Shown here piece by piece: positions 41,331 to 51,980 of a stretch of DNA of 64,000 nt (positions are counted from its first letter, which is position 1; each line of letters opens with the position of its first letter). A program made the translations under genes and the position numbers. The DNA lies in contig LLCB01000036.1 of assembly GCA_001414345.1 (NCBI GenBank), forward strand, positions 217,634-281,633, given 5' to 3'. Below the pieces are notes generated by a model that saw only the letters and a list, made by a program, of their open reading frames with translations, had not been told where the DNA came from and did not search any database. This DNA is from Hymenoscyphus infarciens (lineage: Eukaryota; Ascomycota; Leotiomycetes; Helotiales; Helotiaceae).

Positions 41331-41966
41331 CACTTAATTTTATATAATATATATATAGTAGAGGTGAAAAAAAGAGGTTATGTTTAAGCGAGAAACTAAG
41401 CTAAAAATTAGCTAAGGACGCTTAGAAAATACTAGGCTAAGTAGAGTTAAATAACTCTATAAAAGTAAAGCGCTTTCTCTATTTAGAGTATTCTATACTA
41501 TAGCCTAATTAGAGCTCTTATTATAGTTTTATAAGAAAGTTTTTAATAAGTAAATAATATTAAAAAGTAATAATAATCTACTAGAGTAAAGAGCTTATAA
41601 TTAACAAAGCTTAGACTTTTTTAAGATAATTAAATTTTAATCTTCTCTCTTCTTTTTAAACGTAGATAGATTCTTATAAGTTACTTTAAAGATAAGGAAT
41701 TTAGAAGCTTATCTCTAGATATATATATATATATATATATATATAGTAAACTTTATCTAAAACGTCTAATTTTATTACTTATTCTTTTAAAAGAAGCGAT
41801 TTTATAGAAGTAGAGAATTAGTAAAAAAAGAAGAGAGTAATTAGATAATTATATAATATAAAGCTATTTCTAAATACTAAGAATACTAACTATTTCTTAA
41901 AAAGTACTAACCTTTCTTTAAAAGAGGATATATAATATCTATAGCCTCTTAAAACTATAAAGCTAG
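41331..41966. repeat. Dispersed repeat, left part (inverted copy at about 12100-12590)
   Basis: Blocks around 41455-41900 are the reverse complement of 12590-12100, including the GAGCTCTTATTA word and the AAAAGAAGCGATTTTATA word. A long TA run lies at 41721-41746. No gene seen. Confidence 0.65.
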
Positions 41967-42354
41967 TATAATAGCACGAAATATAATACTACTACTAAAG
42001 AGGTATATAAGAGTGCGTTCGAAGTAGAATAATATATATAAATACTAGGCTCTAGTATAGAAGAAAAGGCTAAACTAGCCTTTTCTAACTCTAGAAGAGT
42101 AGGCTACTATATATAAGAGATTAGACGATATAAAAGAGGTCTGAAACTAAACAACGATATACGTCGACTAATATAAAAGCCTAAACTCTACGAAGTACGT
42201 CTAAAAGTCCGGATAGACGTATAGACATACGTAACCTTTCTAAATTAGATAATATAAAACAATAATAGCTGAAAGCTAAATAAACTACAGATGAATCTTA
42301 TATACGACAGATACTTCTAGCTATTTAGAATAGCCTAGGTAATAGGCTATCACT
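41967..42354 (+). mobile_element. Solo LTR (copy C) with 5-bp target duplication
   Basis: The 388-bp LTR starts TATAATAGCACG and ends GGCTATCACT. It is flanked by GCTAG on both sides (41962-41966 and 42355-42359). The empty site is visible in the inverted copy near 12020, where AAAGCTAGT runs straight into TCTATAGTAG. It is less RIPed than copies A and B. Confidence 0.88.
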
Positions 42355-42742
42355 GCTAGCGTCTATAGTATCTACTTCTCTTAGAAAGAGTTTAAGTACT
42401 ATTCTTAAATTCCACTTTTTAATCTTAGCTAGCTTACTTATAAGAATAAAAACTCTTATTAGAGTATACTAGATATACTAAGAGAGTATTTAAGATACTT
42501 ATCTTACTTTCGTAGAGAACTAGGTTCTAAAGTAGCGATTAAATCTAAGATAGCTACTTAAGAAAAGCCTATAATATAATTAGATGACTTTACTCTTATA
42601 TTGATTACTAAGGACAACGACGACTATAATATTAGACGCGCTCTGTTTATTTTAGTAAACTCGGCTATCTAGGCTTTTTAGCTTTTTAGTTCTACTTATT
42701 AGCTACTACTCTCTACTCTCTTACTCTATCTACTAATTATAT

Positions 42743-43765
42743 CCCTCTATTCTAAAAAGCTACTCTAGTATCTAAGGGAATTTAGTAATTTCTTTAGTAA
42801 AACTAATAACTATAGCTGATTTTAAGACTATGTTTCTACTCTCTCTACTTTCTCTACTAATAATACTCTATTAAGCTTATTATATACTTTTTAGATAGAA
42901 TAGAAGAAGACCTTTCTAGCTAACTATATATAAGCTTAATAGCTTTTAGATAGGTTATAGTATACTCTTATCTTAAACACTTCTTAATTAGACTATCTTA
43001 GGAAGTCTCTATAAAGCCTAGTTTTTAGTATATTATAGAGTAAAATTAGAGCTTTCTTTTAAGCCTACTCTTATTTTAATAGCTCTTAAAACAAGCTTAA
43101 TACACCGATTTTTAGATAGAGGGTTTTACTTAAATAAAATATCTATTCTCTTACTCTCTTATTTACTTTTTAAATAATACTTAAAATAGAAAAGTTTTTT
43201 TATATTCTAGTAGAGAAATATAACTTTAACCTTATATAGCTTATATAATATTAATAGATAGCGTTATTACTAAGTACTTATAGAAAAGCGATTTCGCGAT
43301 TTAATAGTTATTATTCTAGAATTTAAGACTTAGTTTTACTACTTAGTACTTTCTTTAGAGAACGTTCGATACTATTATAAAGTATATATTATCTAATATA
43401 AAAATAGATAAATTTTTATTCTATTCTTACTCTATATTATCTTAAGTTATAGTTATTAAGTTATATCTCTTTAAAGTTAAAAGTAAGCGTTTTTATAATT
43501 TAATAGTTATTATTCTAGAATTTAATACTTGGTTTTAGTACTTAGTATATTCTCTAGAGAGCTACTAGTACTATAAAAAGAAGTATTAGATATAATAGAA
43601 AAATAGATAACTTTTTATTCTATTCTTATTTTATATTATCTTAAGTTATAGTTATTAAGTCGTATTTCTTTAAAGTTAAAGGCTTAACCTTATAGTTATC
43701 GTTCTTACTAAAAAAATTACTAAATTCCCTTAGACTCTAGAATAAAGAAGTTAGAATAGCAGGGG
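42743..43765. mobile_element. TIR element of ~1 kb with an internal 199-bp tandem duplication
   Basis: Inverted ends share CTATTCTAA and then CTAAGGGAATTTAGTAATTT (left near 42747-42797, right near 43712-43758). The tips are close to ACCCCTGCTATTCTAA on the right and TCCCTCTATTCTAA on the left, next to TA, so a TA-type duplication is possible. No transposase frame remains. Ends are good to about 5 bp. Confidence 0.65.
43286..43681. repeat. Tandem duplication, two units of ~199 bp
   Basis: Units start at the AAGCG words at 43286 and 43485. They share TTTAATAGTTATTATTCTAG, then TTTTTATTCTATTCTTA, then ATCTTAAGTTATAGTTATTA. Divergence is mostly C/T and G/A. Confidence 0.8.
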
Positions 43766-43904
43766 TTAAGGGGGGTGTCTAAGCCTAATCGGTAATAGTA
43801 GTAGTAGAGATTAAGGGGGGGTTAAGCCTTAACCTCTTGCCTAAGGCCAATATCTTTATTCTAGGGGATGAGAGCTAAGATAACGCCCCGTCAATAGACG
43901 CAAT

Positions 43905-44824
43905 ATGATACTGAAACCTCTTGGCCACGAAGACCTGAGTGACTTGGAACTCGTCCAACGCTGCGCAGACCCGCATCGCCAACTCGTCGGCGCATCAAAA
44001 AATGTAGTCAGATTATCGGACGACGTGGTCGTCAAGTTTGGCTGGAACGTGACGGCTGAAGAGGCCTGTAATCAAAGAAGAGCGTTTGAGCTCCTTGATC
44101 GAAACATCGTTCATGTCCCGCAGGTTTACCACGATTTCACTCTGGGTAACGGGCAGGGTTGGCCCGATTCGGGTTATATCGTGATGGAATACATCTATGG
44201 GAAGGTGCTGGGGGAAGATGAAACCATGAGCAACGAGCAAGTTGAGCGGCTTGCGCATATACTCCAATATTTCTCGACTCTACAGGGCGACCGCCCCGGT
44301 CCTTTGGAAGGGGGTGCATCACGTGGGCTGCTCTGGGAGGAAAATGGGAAGCCTGTCTTCAAGAATGTGCAGCAAGTGGAGAGATGGTTGAATCTCAGAT
44401 TACCGGACGTTGATTCCAAGCTAAGTCTTGTGAAATATCCATTGGTACTGTGTCACTTGGACCTTGCGCCTCGGAATCTTGTCTGGCTGGCGGATGGGTC
44501 GGTCTCTATACTCGACTGGTCTTCAGCTGGTAGGTTCACGAGAAATTGTGATTTTGTTTTATCCAATTTGTATCTTCTCCTGGGATATATCAATAGGCTG
44601 GCTAACCTCTTTGCACAGGCTTCTACCCACGCTTCTTCGAAGTCTGCATGCTGAAAATCATGGAGTGTGCTCACGGCAGCTACGAGCTTGACTTGGTAGA
44701 AAGGATGGCGAAGCTCACGGAAGACGAAGAGAATCAGGTGAAGCTTCTGCAGCGGTCCTTCTACAATGGTATTAAGTATTCATTTGTGAGTCTCTCCGTA
44801 CCTGTTACAATCTACTGCGGCTGA
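43905..44824 (+). CDS. Aminoglycoside-phosphotransferase-family (APH) kinase-like protein
   Basis: Exons 43905-44529 and 44619-44824 encode 276 residues. The 89-nt intron (GTAGGT...CACAG, branch GCTAAC) joins ILDWSSAG to FYPRFFEV. The N-lobe has VVVKFGW (candidate ATP-binding Lys). The catalytic Brenner loop is HLDLAPRN (H184, D186, N191), followed by ILDWSSAG with metal-binding D204, all intact. Fungal APH-like proteins phosphorylate small molecules or are of unknown substrate; nothing here tells which. A GTGAGT just before the last ~13 codons could be another donor, so the extreme C-terminus is uncertain. The gene begins only ~40 bp from the RIPed block and is itself free of RIP. Confidence 0.85.
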
Positions 44825-45138
44825 CGTTCGTCGAGCCAAAAATCCATGAGACTCTAGAATAAACTCAAGATGGGAAGAGAGGGGCAAGCGGGGTGTTCTT
44901 GGACGCGATAGACACGGCGCCACCAAGATGCCAGAAAATTGCGAGACGTAAGGGCGGATGCAAGTGCTATAGGACTTTCCATCAAGCCAACTCTATCCTC
45001 GTGCGCCAAATCAAACAAGCCAAGACACCTCGATCTCCAAGATAGCACCCCTGACGTGCTAAACAGAGAATGGCTCCGTTCCACAAACTCAACGCTATGC
45101 AGCATGAATGAAAAATACAACTTTCGGAACATAGACTA
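44825..45138. other. 3' flank of the APH-like gene, no gene seen
   Basis: Ordinary composition. Short frames here overlap the inverted-repeat insert at 45139-45272 and show no family features. Confidence 0.4.
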
Positions 45139-45272
45139 CTTCGTCCCAGGCCTTTTAAACATTATCCAGATGGGGCAATTGCTACATTTCCGATGCTTTA
45201 TGCTACCGAAAACCCTCTGCAAACTCTATAGAATGACCCCCTTGTTTAACGTTTAAAGGGCCTGGGACGAAG
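45139..45272. mobile_element. MITE-like 134-bp inverted-repeat insert with TA duplication
   Basis: Left end CTTCGTCCCAGGCCTTTTAA (45139-45158) and right end, reversed, CTTCGTCCCAGGCCCTTTAA, differ at one C/T. Both are bounded by TA (45137-45138 and 45273-45274). This fits a Tc1/mariner-type miniature element. Confidence 0.75.
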
Positions 45273-45412
45273 TACGAAGTCCGTGGAGCAGCTCTACCGA
45301 GATGTGATCTGGTTCTATTGGCAAACATCCCGGAGCTAACAAATGCACCCAAGAAGCCACCCTAGCTTAGGAACAGTCTTCTAATCAGAATCAAGTCGAA
45401 CCGGTTTCATCG

Positions 45413-45817
45413 ATGAATATTTTCATGTTAGCATGTAACCTGATGGTTAGCATTAGGTTTCCTTCTTCAAGTCACCCTTTAGCCAGACATTACCGCATCT
45501 CTGAGTTGATTGATTATATCGATAGAAAGATACCTTACTCTCACCTAGGATACTGGCGAGACTTGGTGGAGTCGGATTTTAAAGGCGTTAGCACAATAGA
45601 AGGCGCTCAGGCCTATACCAATGTCAGCTATACCCATCAAAAATATGGTCATCGTCCTGCCGTGTTCCTTGCTTGGCATATCATTTATCATCCTACCCAC
45701 AACGATGACTACCAAATGCCACTTGTCGTTGGAATCGCACCAGGTGGTTCACAGATTGGCGATATTTTCTCAAGTTTTGTAGATAGTCAAGTTGCTTTGA
45801 TTATGAGACGCCCTTAG
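45413..45817 (+). CDS. Hypothetical protein, 134 residues (possible gene fragment)
   Basis: An ATG-initiated frame of ordinary codon composition. It contains IDRKIPYSHLGYWRDLVE, then AVFLAWHIIYHP and MPLVVGIAPGGSQIGDIFSS. It has no signal peptide or recognised domain. It may be an exon of a larger gene truncated by the MITE upstream and the RIPed block from ~46090. I do not recognise it. Confidence 0.35.
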   Translation: MNIFMLACNLMVSIRFPSSSHPLARHYRISELIDYIDRKIPYSHLGYWRDLVESDFKGVSTIEGAQAYTNVSYTHQKYGHRPAVFLAWHIIYHPTHNDDYQMPLVVGIAPGGSQIGDIFSSFVDSQVALIMRRP

Positions 45818-47050
45818 ACTGATTACTCGGCCGCAGAGCAGATTAATAATAACTATGAAGATGAAGATAAAAATAATAAATATCTGCTCACCAGCCGTGG
45901 CTGTGTGTTTGATTCTCATATGCCAGCTACGATGCCTTTCAGAGTTCAGCACGGACAAAAAGTTTGAGATAGCCAAGAGTAATTCTTTAGAAAAGACCTA
46001 TAGAAGAAAGTCGAACTATGACAAATCTCTATACTCTACGTACATCTCCCTTCATTGCCGTAGAAGTTCTAAGACTCTCTGAGATAGTATACGAGAATCT
46101 CTAAGAATTAAGTTTTTAATTCTAAACTATATAATTAAATATTCTCTTAAATGATCTTAGAAACTAGATAGAATTATCCTTGAACTTTTCGTACATATAA
46201 AATACAGGTACGCTAGCCTCTCTTAGATTGCTAATTTATAGAATTACTACTAGTTAATAACAACGTGTTATAATAATTTTCAAGCGTACCTCTATATTAA
46301 CACAATACTAAGCGACCCGTGCGTTACGCGCTAGCGAAAGCGAAAATCAACTAATCCAAGTTCTTCCTCTATAAACAATACTCTACGAGAAAACCAAGCG
46401 TTCTGATCGCAATCTTATAGTCGATTCCTCTCGTCTTCGCGTCTCTATCGATCGTTTCTATAGTGTATAGCGTAATCACAAAATACTCTGCTACTTATAA
46501 CTACTCGAGTAGTACTCAAGAGTAGTAGAGTAGTGTATAAGTAGCAGGTCGGTTAAGTAGAGTAGAGTTATAACTTAGGACTACTCGAGTAGTCTTAAGT
46601 AGTCTTAGTAATATTTAGATATTTATAGTTATAAGGCTTATAAAGCTTATTATTAGTATTATTAGTAGTAATATAATAAAAAAAATGTTTTTACAATTAC
46701 TATTATCAAAGAAGTTACGTAGTAGAGAGAGTAGTAAGAAGATTTCGCTTAAGCCGCTTACGCTACTCTAATACTACTTTATATATCTAGACGGCTTAGG
46801 CTAACTCGGCTCGCGCTACTCTACTACTTAAGAGTACTACTTAAGTAGTAATAGGTAGAGTAGAGTAGAGGTTACTACTCTACTCTACTCTACTTATTTA
46901 ATACGCTAACTCTAGGTATAAATTACTTAAAAAACGATTCTATACTTTCTTAATAACTCTTCTTAGCGCTCTACTATATCTTTGTTTATTCTTAAAGCGA
47001 GACAACTATAGATTACTAAGAAGAAGCGAGTTCTTTAGCCGCTCTTAGAT
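45818..47050. repeat. Transition into RIPed DNA with palindromic CTACTCGAGTAG motifs
   Basis: RIP signature strengthens after ~46090. A 60-bp hairpin-like unit has arms CTGCTACTTATA and TATAAGTAGCAG (46488-46499 and 46536-46547) around ACTACTCGAGTAGT. A second CTACTCGAGTAG lies near 46590, and GTAGA/CTACT runs at 46815-46905. A GC-richer word (CGACCCGTGCGTTACGCGCTAG) is near 46315. No gene identified. Confidence 0.5.
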
Positions 47051-47906
47051 ATAGAAGGCTTTTTATATTCTTCTTCTTAATACTACTCTAATAAAGCAGA
47101 ACTTAAACTTAGTCTACTAGAAGATCTTTTTAATACACTTAGTATTAATAACTATATTAGCTTATACTCTACCTAGCTATATATACTTTAGATACTTTAG
47201 GAAATAAGAAGATATCTTAGAGTACTATTAGTTAAAATACTAAAAGATAGATATAAGTATTCACGAATAATTTAACTATTCTTAAGTATCTCTTAGAACT
47301 ATATAGCGGTATACTAGAATCTATAGTAAATCTCGAGAAGCTTAATTAGTGTTTTAGCTTTCCCCGCCTTAGTTAGCCTAGTACTTTGGAGAGAATAGGC
47401 TATCTCTCTCTATTAGAAAAGGAGAGGATAAGCTAATTTCACTTATAGACTAGGCTGAATTAGGTAGGAGAGATACTAAATTTAGATAGGAGAGGTAAGG
47501 AAGACTAAAAGATAGAGCTAGGTAAGGAGAGGTACTAGAGAGGATAGAATAGAATAGAAAGTATATAAGTAAAAAGTATTAAAATAAGTAAAAAGTAATA
47601 AAAAGTACTAATATTATAAACTAATTTAAGAAGTATTAAAAATAATAATATTATTAAAGCTACTAAAAGACGAGATATTATACTTAAATTACGTATTATC
47701 CTAGTAGATTAGTAATAACCTAATTCTCTTTATTCTACTACTTATCTTCTAAGTCCTTTTAAACGGTACTAAATTAAGTGCTCTACTAGGTACTTGATTT
47801 ACTATAGTAAAACCTCTGTTTTTAGGTACTAATTAGAGACTAATATTATATGCTTTTCTTAGGTAGTACTACTTCTGCTAAATCTACTAATAATACTATA
47901 AATAAT

Positions 47907-49301
47907 CACTATAGACATATAAAAAGAAGCGAGCCCGAGCCTTAGGAGAGCTAGGTTATAACGTTATAACTAGCGCTTCTAAGAGCTATATAACTCGTCT
48001 AACGTTAGTATAACTACGTCGCCTTTTAAGCTTTATTAGCGCGTAGGTATTACGTGTAAAATCGGCCTTTAATAGTATTAAAAGAAATATAACTAAAAGA
48101 ACTAAAAACCTATAATACGTACTTTTAGTATATAATAAACTAAAAATCTATTATACGTACTTTTAGTATATAATAAACTAAAAACCACCTACTTTAAGTA
48201 TTTAATAGACTAAAAGTCTTCTTTAGTATAATTCTTTTAATAAATTAATTATTTATTTATATACTTTTAGTCTTTTATAGACTTAAAATTGTCTTTAATA
48301 TAATCTTTTTAATTAACTAATTATTAATTTATATACTTTTAGTCTATAATAGACTAGAAACCACCTACTTTTAGTATATAATAGACTAAAAGTCTTCTTC
48401 TTTTAGTATATAATAGACTAAAAGTCCTCTTTAATATAATCTTTTTAATTAACTAATTATTTATTTATATACTTTTAGTCTATTATATACTAGAAACCAC
48501 CTACTTTTAGTCTATAATAGACTAAAAGTCCTCTTTTATATAACCTTTCTAATTAACTAATTATTTATTTATATACTTTTAGTCTATTATAGACGAAAAA
48601 CTACCTACTTTTAGTTTATAATAGACTAAAAGTCCTCTTTTATATAATCTTTCTAATTAACTAATTATTTATTTATATACTTTTAGTCTATTATAGACTA
48701 AAAACTACCTACTTTTAGTATAAAATAGACTAAAAACTATCTACTTTTAGTATATAATAGACTAAAAGTCCTCTTTAATATAATCTTTTTAATTATTTAA
48801 TTATTTAATTATATATCTTTAGTCTATTATAGATAAAAGACTACCTACTTTTAGTCTATAATAGACTAAAAACTATCTAATTTTAGTATAGAATAGACTA
48901 AAAGTCTTCTTTAAACTAATGTTTTTAAATACTTAATTAATTACTTATATACTTCTAGTTTATTAATTATTTAAAATATAATTCTTTTATTCTATTATAT
49001 ATTAAATATCTCTAGAACTTATCTCTTTTAAGCCTTCTACTCTATTATCTACTAAACGTATATATAGAAATATATATTTAATTAAATAATATATAATACT
49101 TTTTAGTCCTTTTAGTTACGTTTCTTTTAATACTATTAAAGGCCGATTTTATACGTAATACCTATACGCTGATAAAGCTTAAAAGGCGACGTAGTTATAC
49201 CGACGTTAGACGAGTTATATAGCTCTTAGGAGAGCTGGTTATAACGTTATAACCTAGCCCTTCTAAGGCTCGGGCTCGGTTAAATCAGCATGTCTATAGT
49301 G
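47907..49301. mobile_element. hAT-like 1.4-kb element with subterminal palindrome array
   Basis: TIRs of ~190 bp begin CACTATAGACAT, then share CGAGCCCGAGCCTTAG and GAGCTAGGTTATAACG. An exact 8-bp duplication TAAATAAT flanks them (47899-47906 and 49302-49309). The middle (48110-48920) is a tandem array of a 27-bp odd palindrome. There is no coding frame. The tips are GC-richer and barely RIPed. It is inserted in Mutator-like copy 1. Confidence 0.9.
48100..48920. repeat. Tandem array of palindromic ACTTTTAGTCTAT units
   Basis: About ten units, each with an odd palindrome of arms ACTTTTAGTCTAT and ATAGACTAAAAGT around one base, joined by a TTTTTAATTAACTAATTATT linker. The array fills the centre of the 47907-49301 element. 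Confidence 0.85.
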
Positions 49302-50318
49302 TAAATAATATATTTGAGGCTAGTATATACCCTGCCTAGCCTCCTCTGTAGGCTAGGAAAGGCTACTCCGATACCTCGGATAGAAAAGAATAGGTAGAAC
49401 AAATTTCAGAATAGGATTAGAGTAGCTAGGAGAAGTAATATATTGATTAGGCAGAATAGCCTTAAAATAGAGGTAGGAAGGAGAAGGATTATTAAGACAG
49501 AATAGGATAATAGATTAGGTAGAGAAACCTAAAACACTAAGCTTAATTAAGATGTCTCTAAGAATTATACTAGTATAATTAGAGAGATATTCGAAAAACG
49601 AAACTTAGTACTACTATTAGTTAAGATACTTATTCCTATAGTCTAGAGTTACTATCTAGTCTCGATATATTCTAATCTAGAGATCCTAGAAAATAGTAGT
49701 CTATACTTATATCTACTATATAATTAAGATAGTAAGGATTAGAGGAAATTATTAATTTAAGCTATAACTTCGACCTCTTATCTAAAGCGTTTTATAATAA
49801 TTAGAGAAGAGCGTAATAGAGAGTCTAATAGCTAGAGTATATCTCTTGTTTAGTATAGAGAATACGTATAGTTTTTAAAGAACTAACTATACTAACTTAT
49901 TATATAGTTAGTTTTTAGGAAATTTTACTTAGTTTTAAATTACTTATCGAAAACTATAGTTAGTACAGTTTTATATAGTAAAACTACGTAGTTTTATAAA
50001 CTAAGTAGCTTTTAAATATTATATAATCTTATATAATAATATTTTAAGATTTTATAGTTTTGATAAGACTATAAGCCTAGAAAAGAGGTAAACTAAGCTC
50101 TTTTAGATAAGATTATTTTTTCTAGCCTTTCTATTAGCTAGACTCTTACTACTAATCTTACGATTTGTTTATAATACTATTATCTAAATAATAATATTAA
50201 TATACTACTAAAAGAAGCCTAGACACTCTCTAGGAGGCTAGTAAGAGTTTCTTAACCTATGTTAAAGATACGCTAACCTCTTATATCCTTTACTCTTACC
50301 TAAGCTAAGGTCTAGGCC

Positions 50319-51195
50319 AGTGTTTTAGCTTTCCCCGCCTTAGTCAGCCTAGTACTCTAGAGAGGATAGGCTATCTCTCTCTATTAGGAAAGGAGAGGAT
50401 AGGCTAATTTCACTTATAGGCTAGGCTAAATTAGGTAAGAGAGATACTAAATTTAGATAAGAGAGGTAAGGAAGACTAAAAGATAGAGCTAGGTAAGGAG
50501 AGGTACTAGAGAGAATAGAATAGAATAAGAAGTATATAAGTAAAAAGTATTAAAATAAGTAAAAAGTAATAAAAAGTACTAATATTATAGACTAATTTAA
50601 GAAGTATTAAAAATAATAATATTATTAAAGCTACTAAAAGACGAGATATTATACTTAAATTACGTATTATCCTAGTAGATTAGTAATAACTTAATTCTCT
50701 TTATTCTACTACTTACCTTCTAAGTCCTTTTAAACGGTACTAAATTAAGTACTCTACTAAGTACTTGATTTACTATAGTAAAACCCCTGTTTTTAGGTAC
50801 TAATTAGAGACTACTATCCCCTCTCTCTAAATAAAATATAGAGTATATAGATATTTAGTATAGTAGGCATAGCAGCTATACGCTTATATTTTATTTAGAA
50901 GAGGGGATAGTAATATTATATACTTTTCTTAGGTAGTATTACTTCTATTAAATCCACTAATAACATAGGCTAGTATATACTCTACCTAGCCTTCTCTATA
51001 AGCTAGGAAAGGCTACTCTAATACCTTAGATAGGAAAGAATAGGCGGAACAAATTTCGGAATAGGATTAGAGTAGCTAAGAGAAGTAATATATTAGGATA
51101 GGATTAGGTAGGATAGCCTTAAAATAGAGGTAGAAAGGAGAAGGATCGTTAAAGTAGGATAGGATAACAGATTAGGTAGGGAAACCTAAAACACT
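50319..51195. mobile_element. Mutator-like non-autonomous element, copy 2
   Basis: Same tips and body as 47348-49538. Flanked by GGTCTAGGCC (50309-50318) and AGTCTAGGCC (51196-51205), a 10-bp duplication with one RIP-type G/A change. It contains a 97-bp MITE absent from copy 1. Confidence 0.87.
50814..50910. mobile_element. 97-bp MITE with TA duplication
   Basis: Arms CTATCCCCTCT and AGAGGGGATAG, then TAAATAAAATATA and its reverse complement, bounded by TA (50812-50813 and 50911-50912). Copy 1 of the host element shows the empty site GAGACTAATATT near 47851. Confidence 0.85.
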
Positions 51196-51980
51196 AGTCT
51201 AGGCCGCTGCTAGTACTAAAGCGCTACTCTTATAGTACTTTTTACCTATAGTTTTTAAAACTACGATAGTTTACGTAGTTGGTTTTATTAATTTGTTACT
51301 TAGTTCTACTAATAGTACTAAAACCGCAGTATAGTTTAGTATATTCAAAACTAGACGAAAATTACGAAAACTATACTATTCTCTATACTACTCTTGTTTC
51401 CGGTAATTTTTCTTCTTCGAAAGCCTTAGACACTTTTTAATAAGTTATAGAACTAGTTAAATCAATGCTATAACTAGAGAGTTTAGGGTTATAAGATAAG
51501 CTAGAGAATAATAATAAGTATAATGATTTTAAGAATAATATTAGAGAGTTAGATAATAGATATCTAACTAAAATGAACCTTTAAAACAGCGCTACTTCAC
51601 TATAGAAGAATTTAGACCTCCTTATTAACTTCGGAAAATTAACACACCTAGATCTTAGTTATTATTCTCAGTAGAGTGTTAGGTTCAACGGTTATTAGGG
51701 ATACGTAGGCTTAGATAGTAGAACGTTATAGAAATTAAAACGTTGAGGATTTAGAGGAATGGCTAAGCAGAAAGTGTATATTAGTTCTATTACGACGCGT
51801 TCTTTGCTAAGATTGACGAGTGTTATAATTAGCGACGAGGGTCTGGAAATCAGGTAAGATAAGGAAGAAACTAGTGTTGCTTTTTGGCCGTGGACGGAGG
51901 AATGGTTGGTGGAACAAGTTCCTAGACTTGCCTATGAGGAGGTTTTCGATAAAATTCCGTTAGCTAAGGATGAGGAATAG

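Larger units (their letters stand above)
47348..49538. mobile_element. Mutator-like non-autonomous element, copy 1, interrupted
   Basis: The tips are AGTGTTTTAGCTTTCCCC on the left and, reversed, AGTGTTTTAGGTTTCTC on the right. An exact 10-bp duplication AAGCTTAATT flanks it (47338-47347 and 49539-49548). Apart from the 47907-49301 insertion it is ~790 bp and matches copy 2 (50319-51195) end to end. There is no coding frame, so it is non-autonomous. The 10-bp duplication points to the Mutator group. Confidence 0.85.
49851..51390. mobile_element. 8-bp-duplication TIR element (hAT-like), interrupted by Mutator-like copy 2
   Basis: The ends are TAGTATAGAGAATA and TATTCTCTATACTA, followed inward by GTATAGTTTT words. 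An exact 8-bp duplication CTCTTGTT flanks it (49843-49850 and 51391-51398). Without the nested insert it is ~650 bp and non-coding. It splits the leucine-rich pseudogene between pieces 2 and 3. Confidence 0.85.
47050..51980 (+). pseudogene. Leucine-rich (F-box/LRR-like) gene, RIP-killed and split by two transposons
   Basis: Three pieces, about 47050-47347, 49549-49850 and 51399-51980, form one continuous frame once the two insertions and one copy of each target duplication are skipped. Leucine-rich text runs throughout (NNLTILKYLLELYSGILES in piece 1, IYSNLEILENSSLYLYLLY in piece 2, LINFGKLTHLDLSYYS in piece 3). All internal stops are TAA, TAG or TGA, explained by CAA, CAG, TGG or CGA. The end, VAFWPWTEEWLVEQVPRLA...DEE then TAG (51978-51980), is free of RIP. 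The N-terminal start is not fixed. LRR spacing suggests an F-box/LRR-type fungal protein, but no F-box was clearly read. Confidence 0.65.

Noticed and set aside
9210..42354. LTR copies A, B and C as the two ends of one retrotransposon
   Set aside because: A is in reverse orientation to B, and C has its own 5-bp target duplication with an identifiable empty site, so they are treated as solo or relic LTRs.
44939..45256. Open frame of 105 codons
   Set aside because: It runs into the MITE-like inverted repeat and has no protein features; probably chance.
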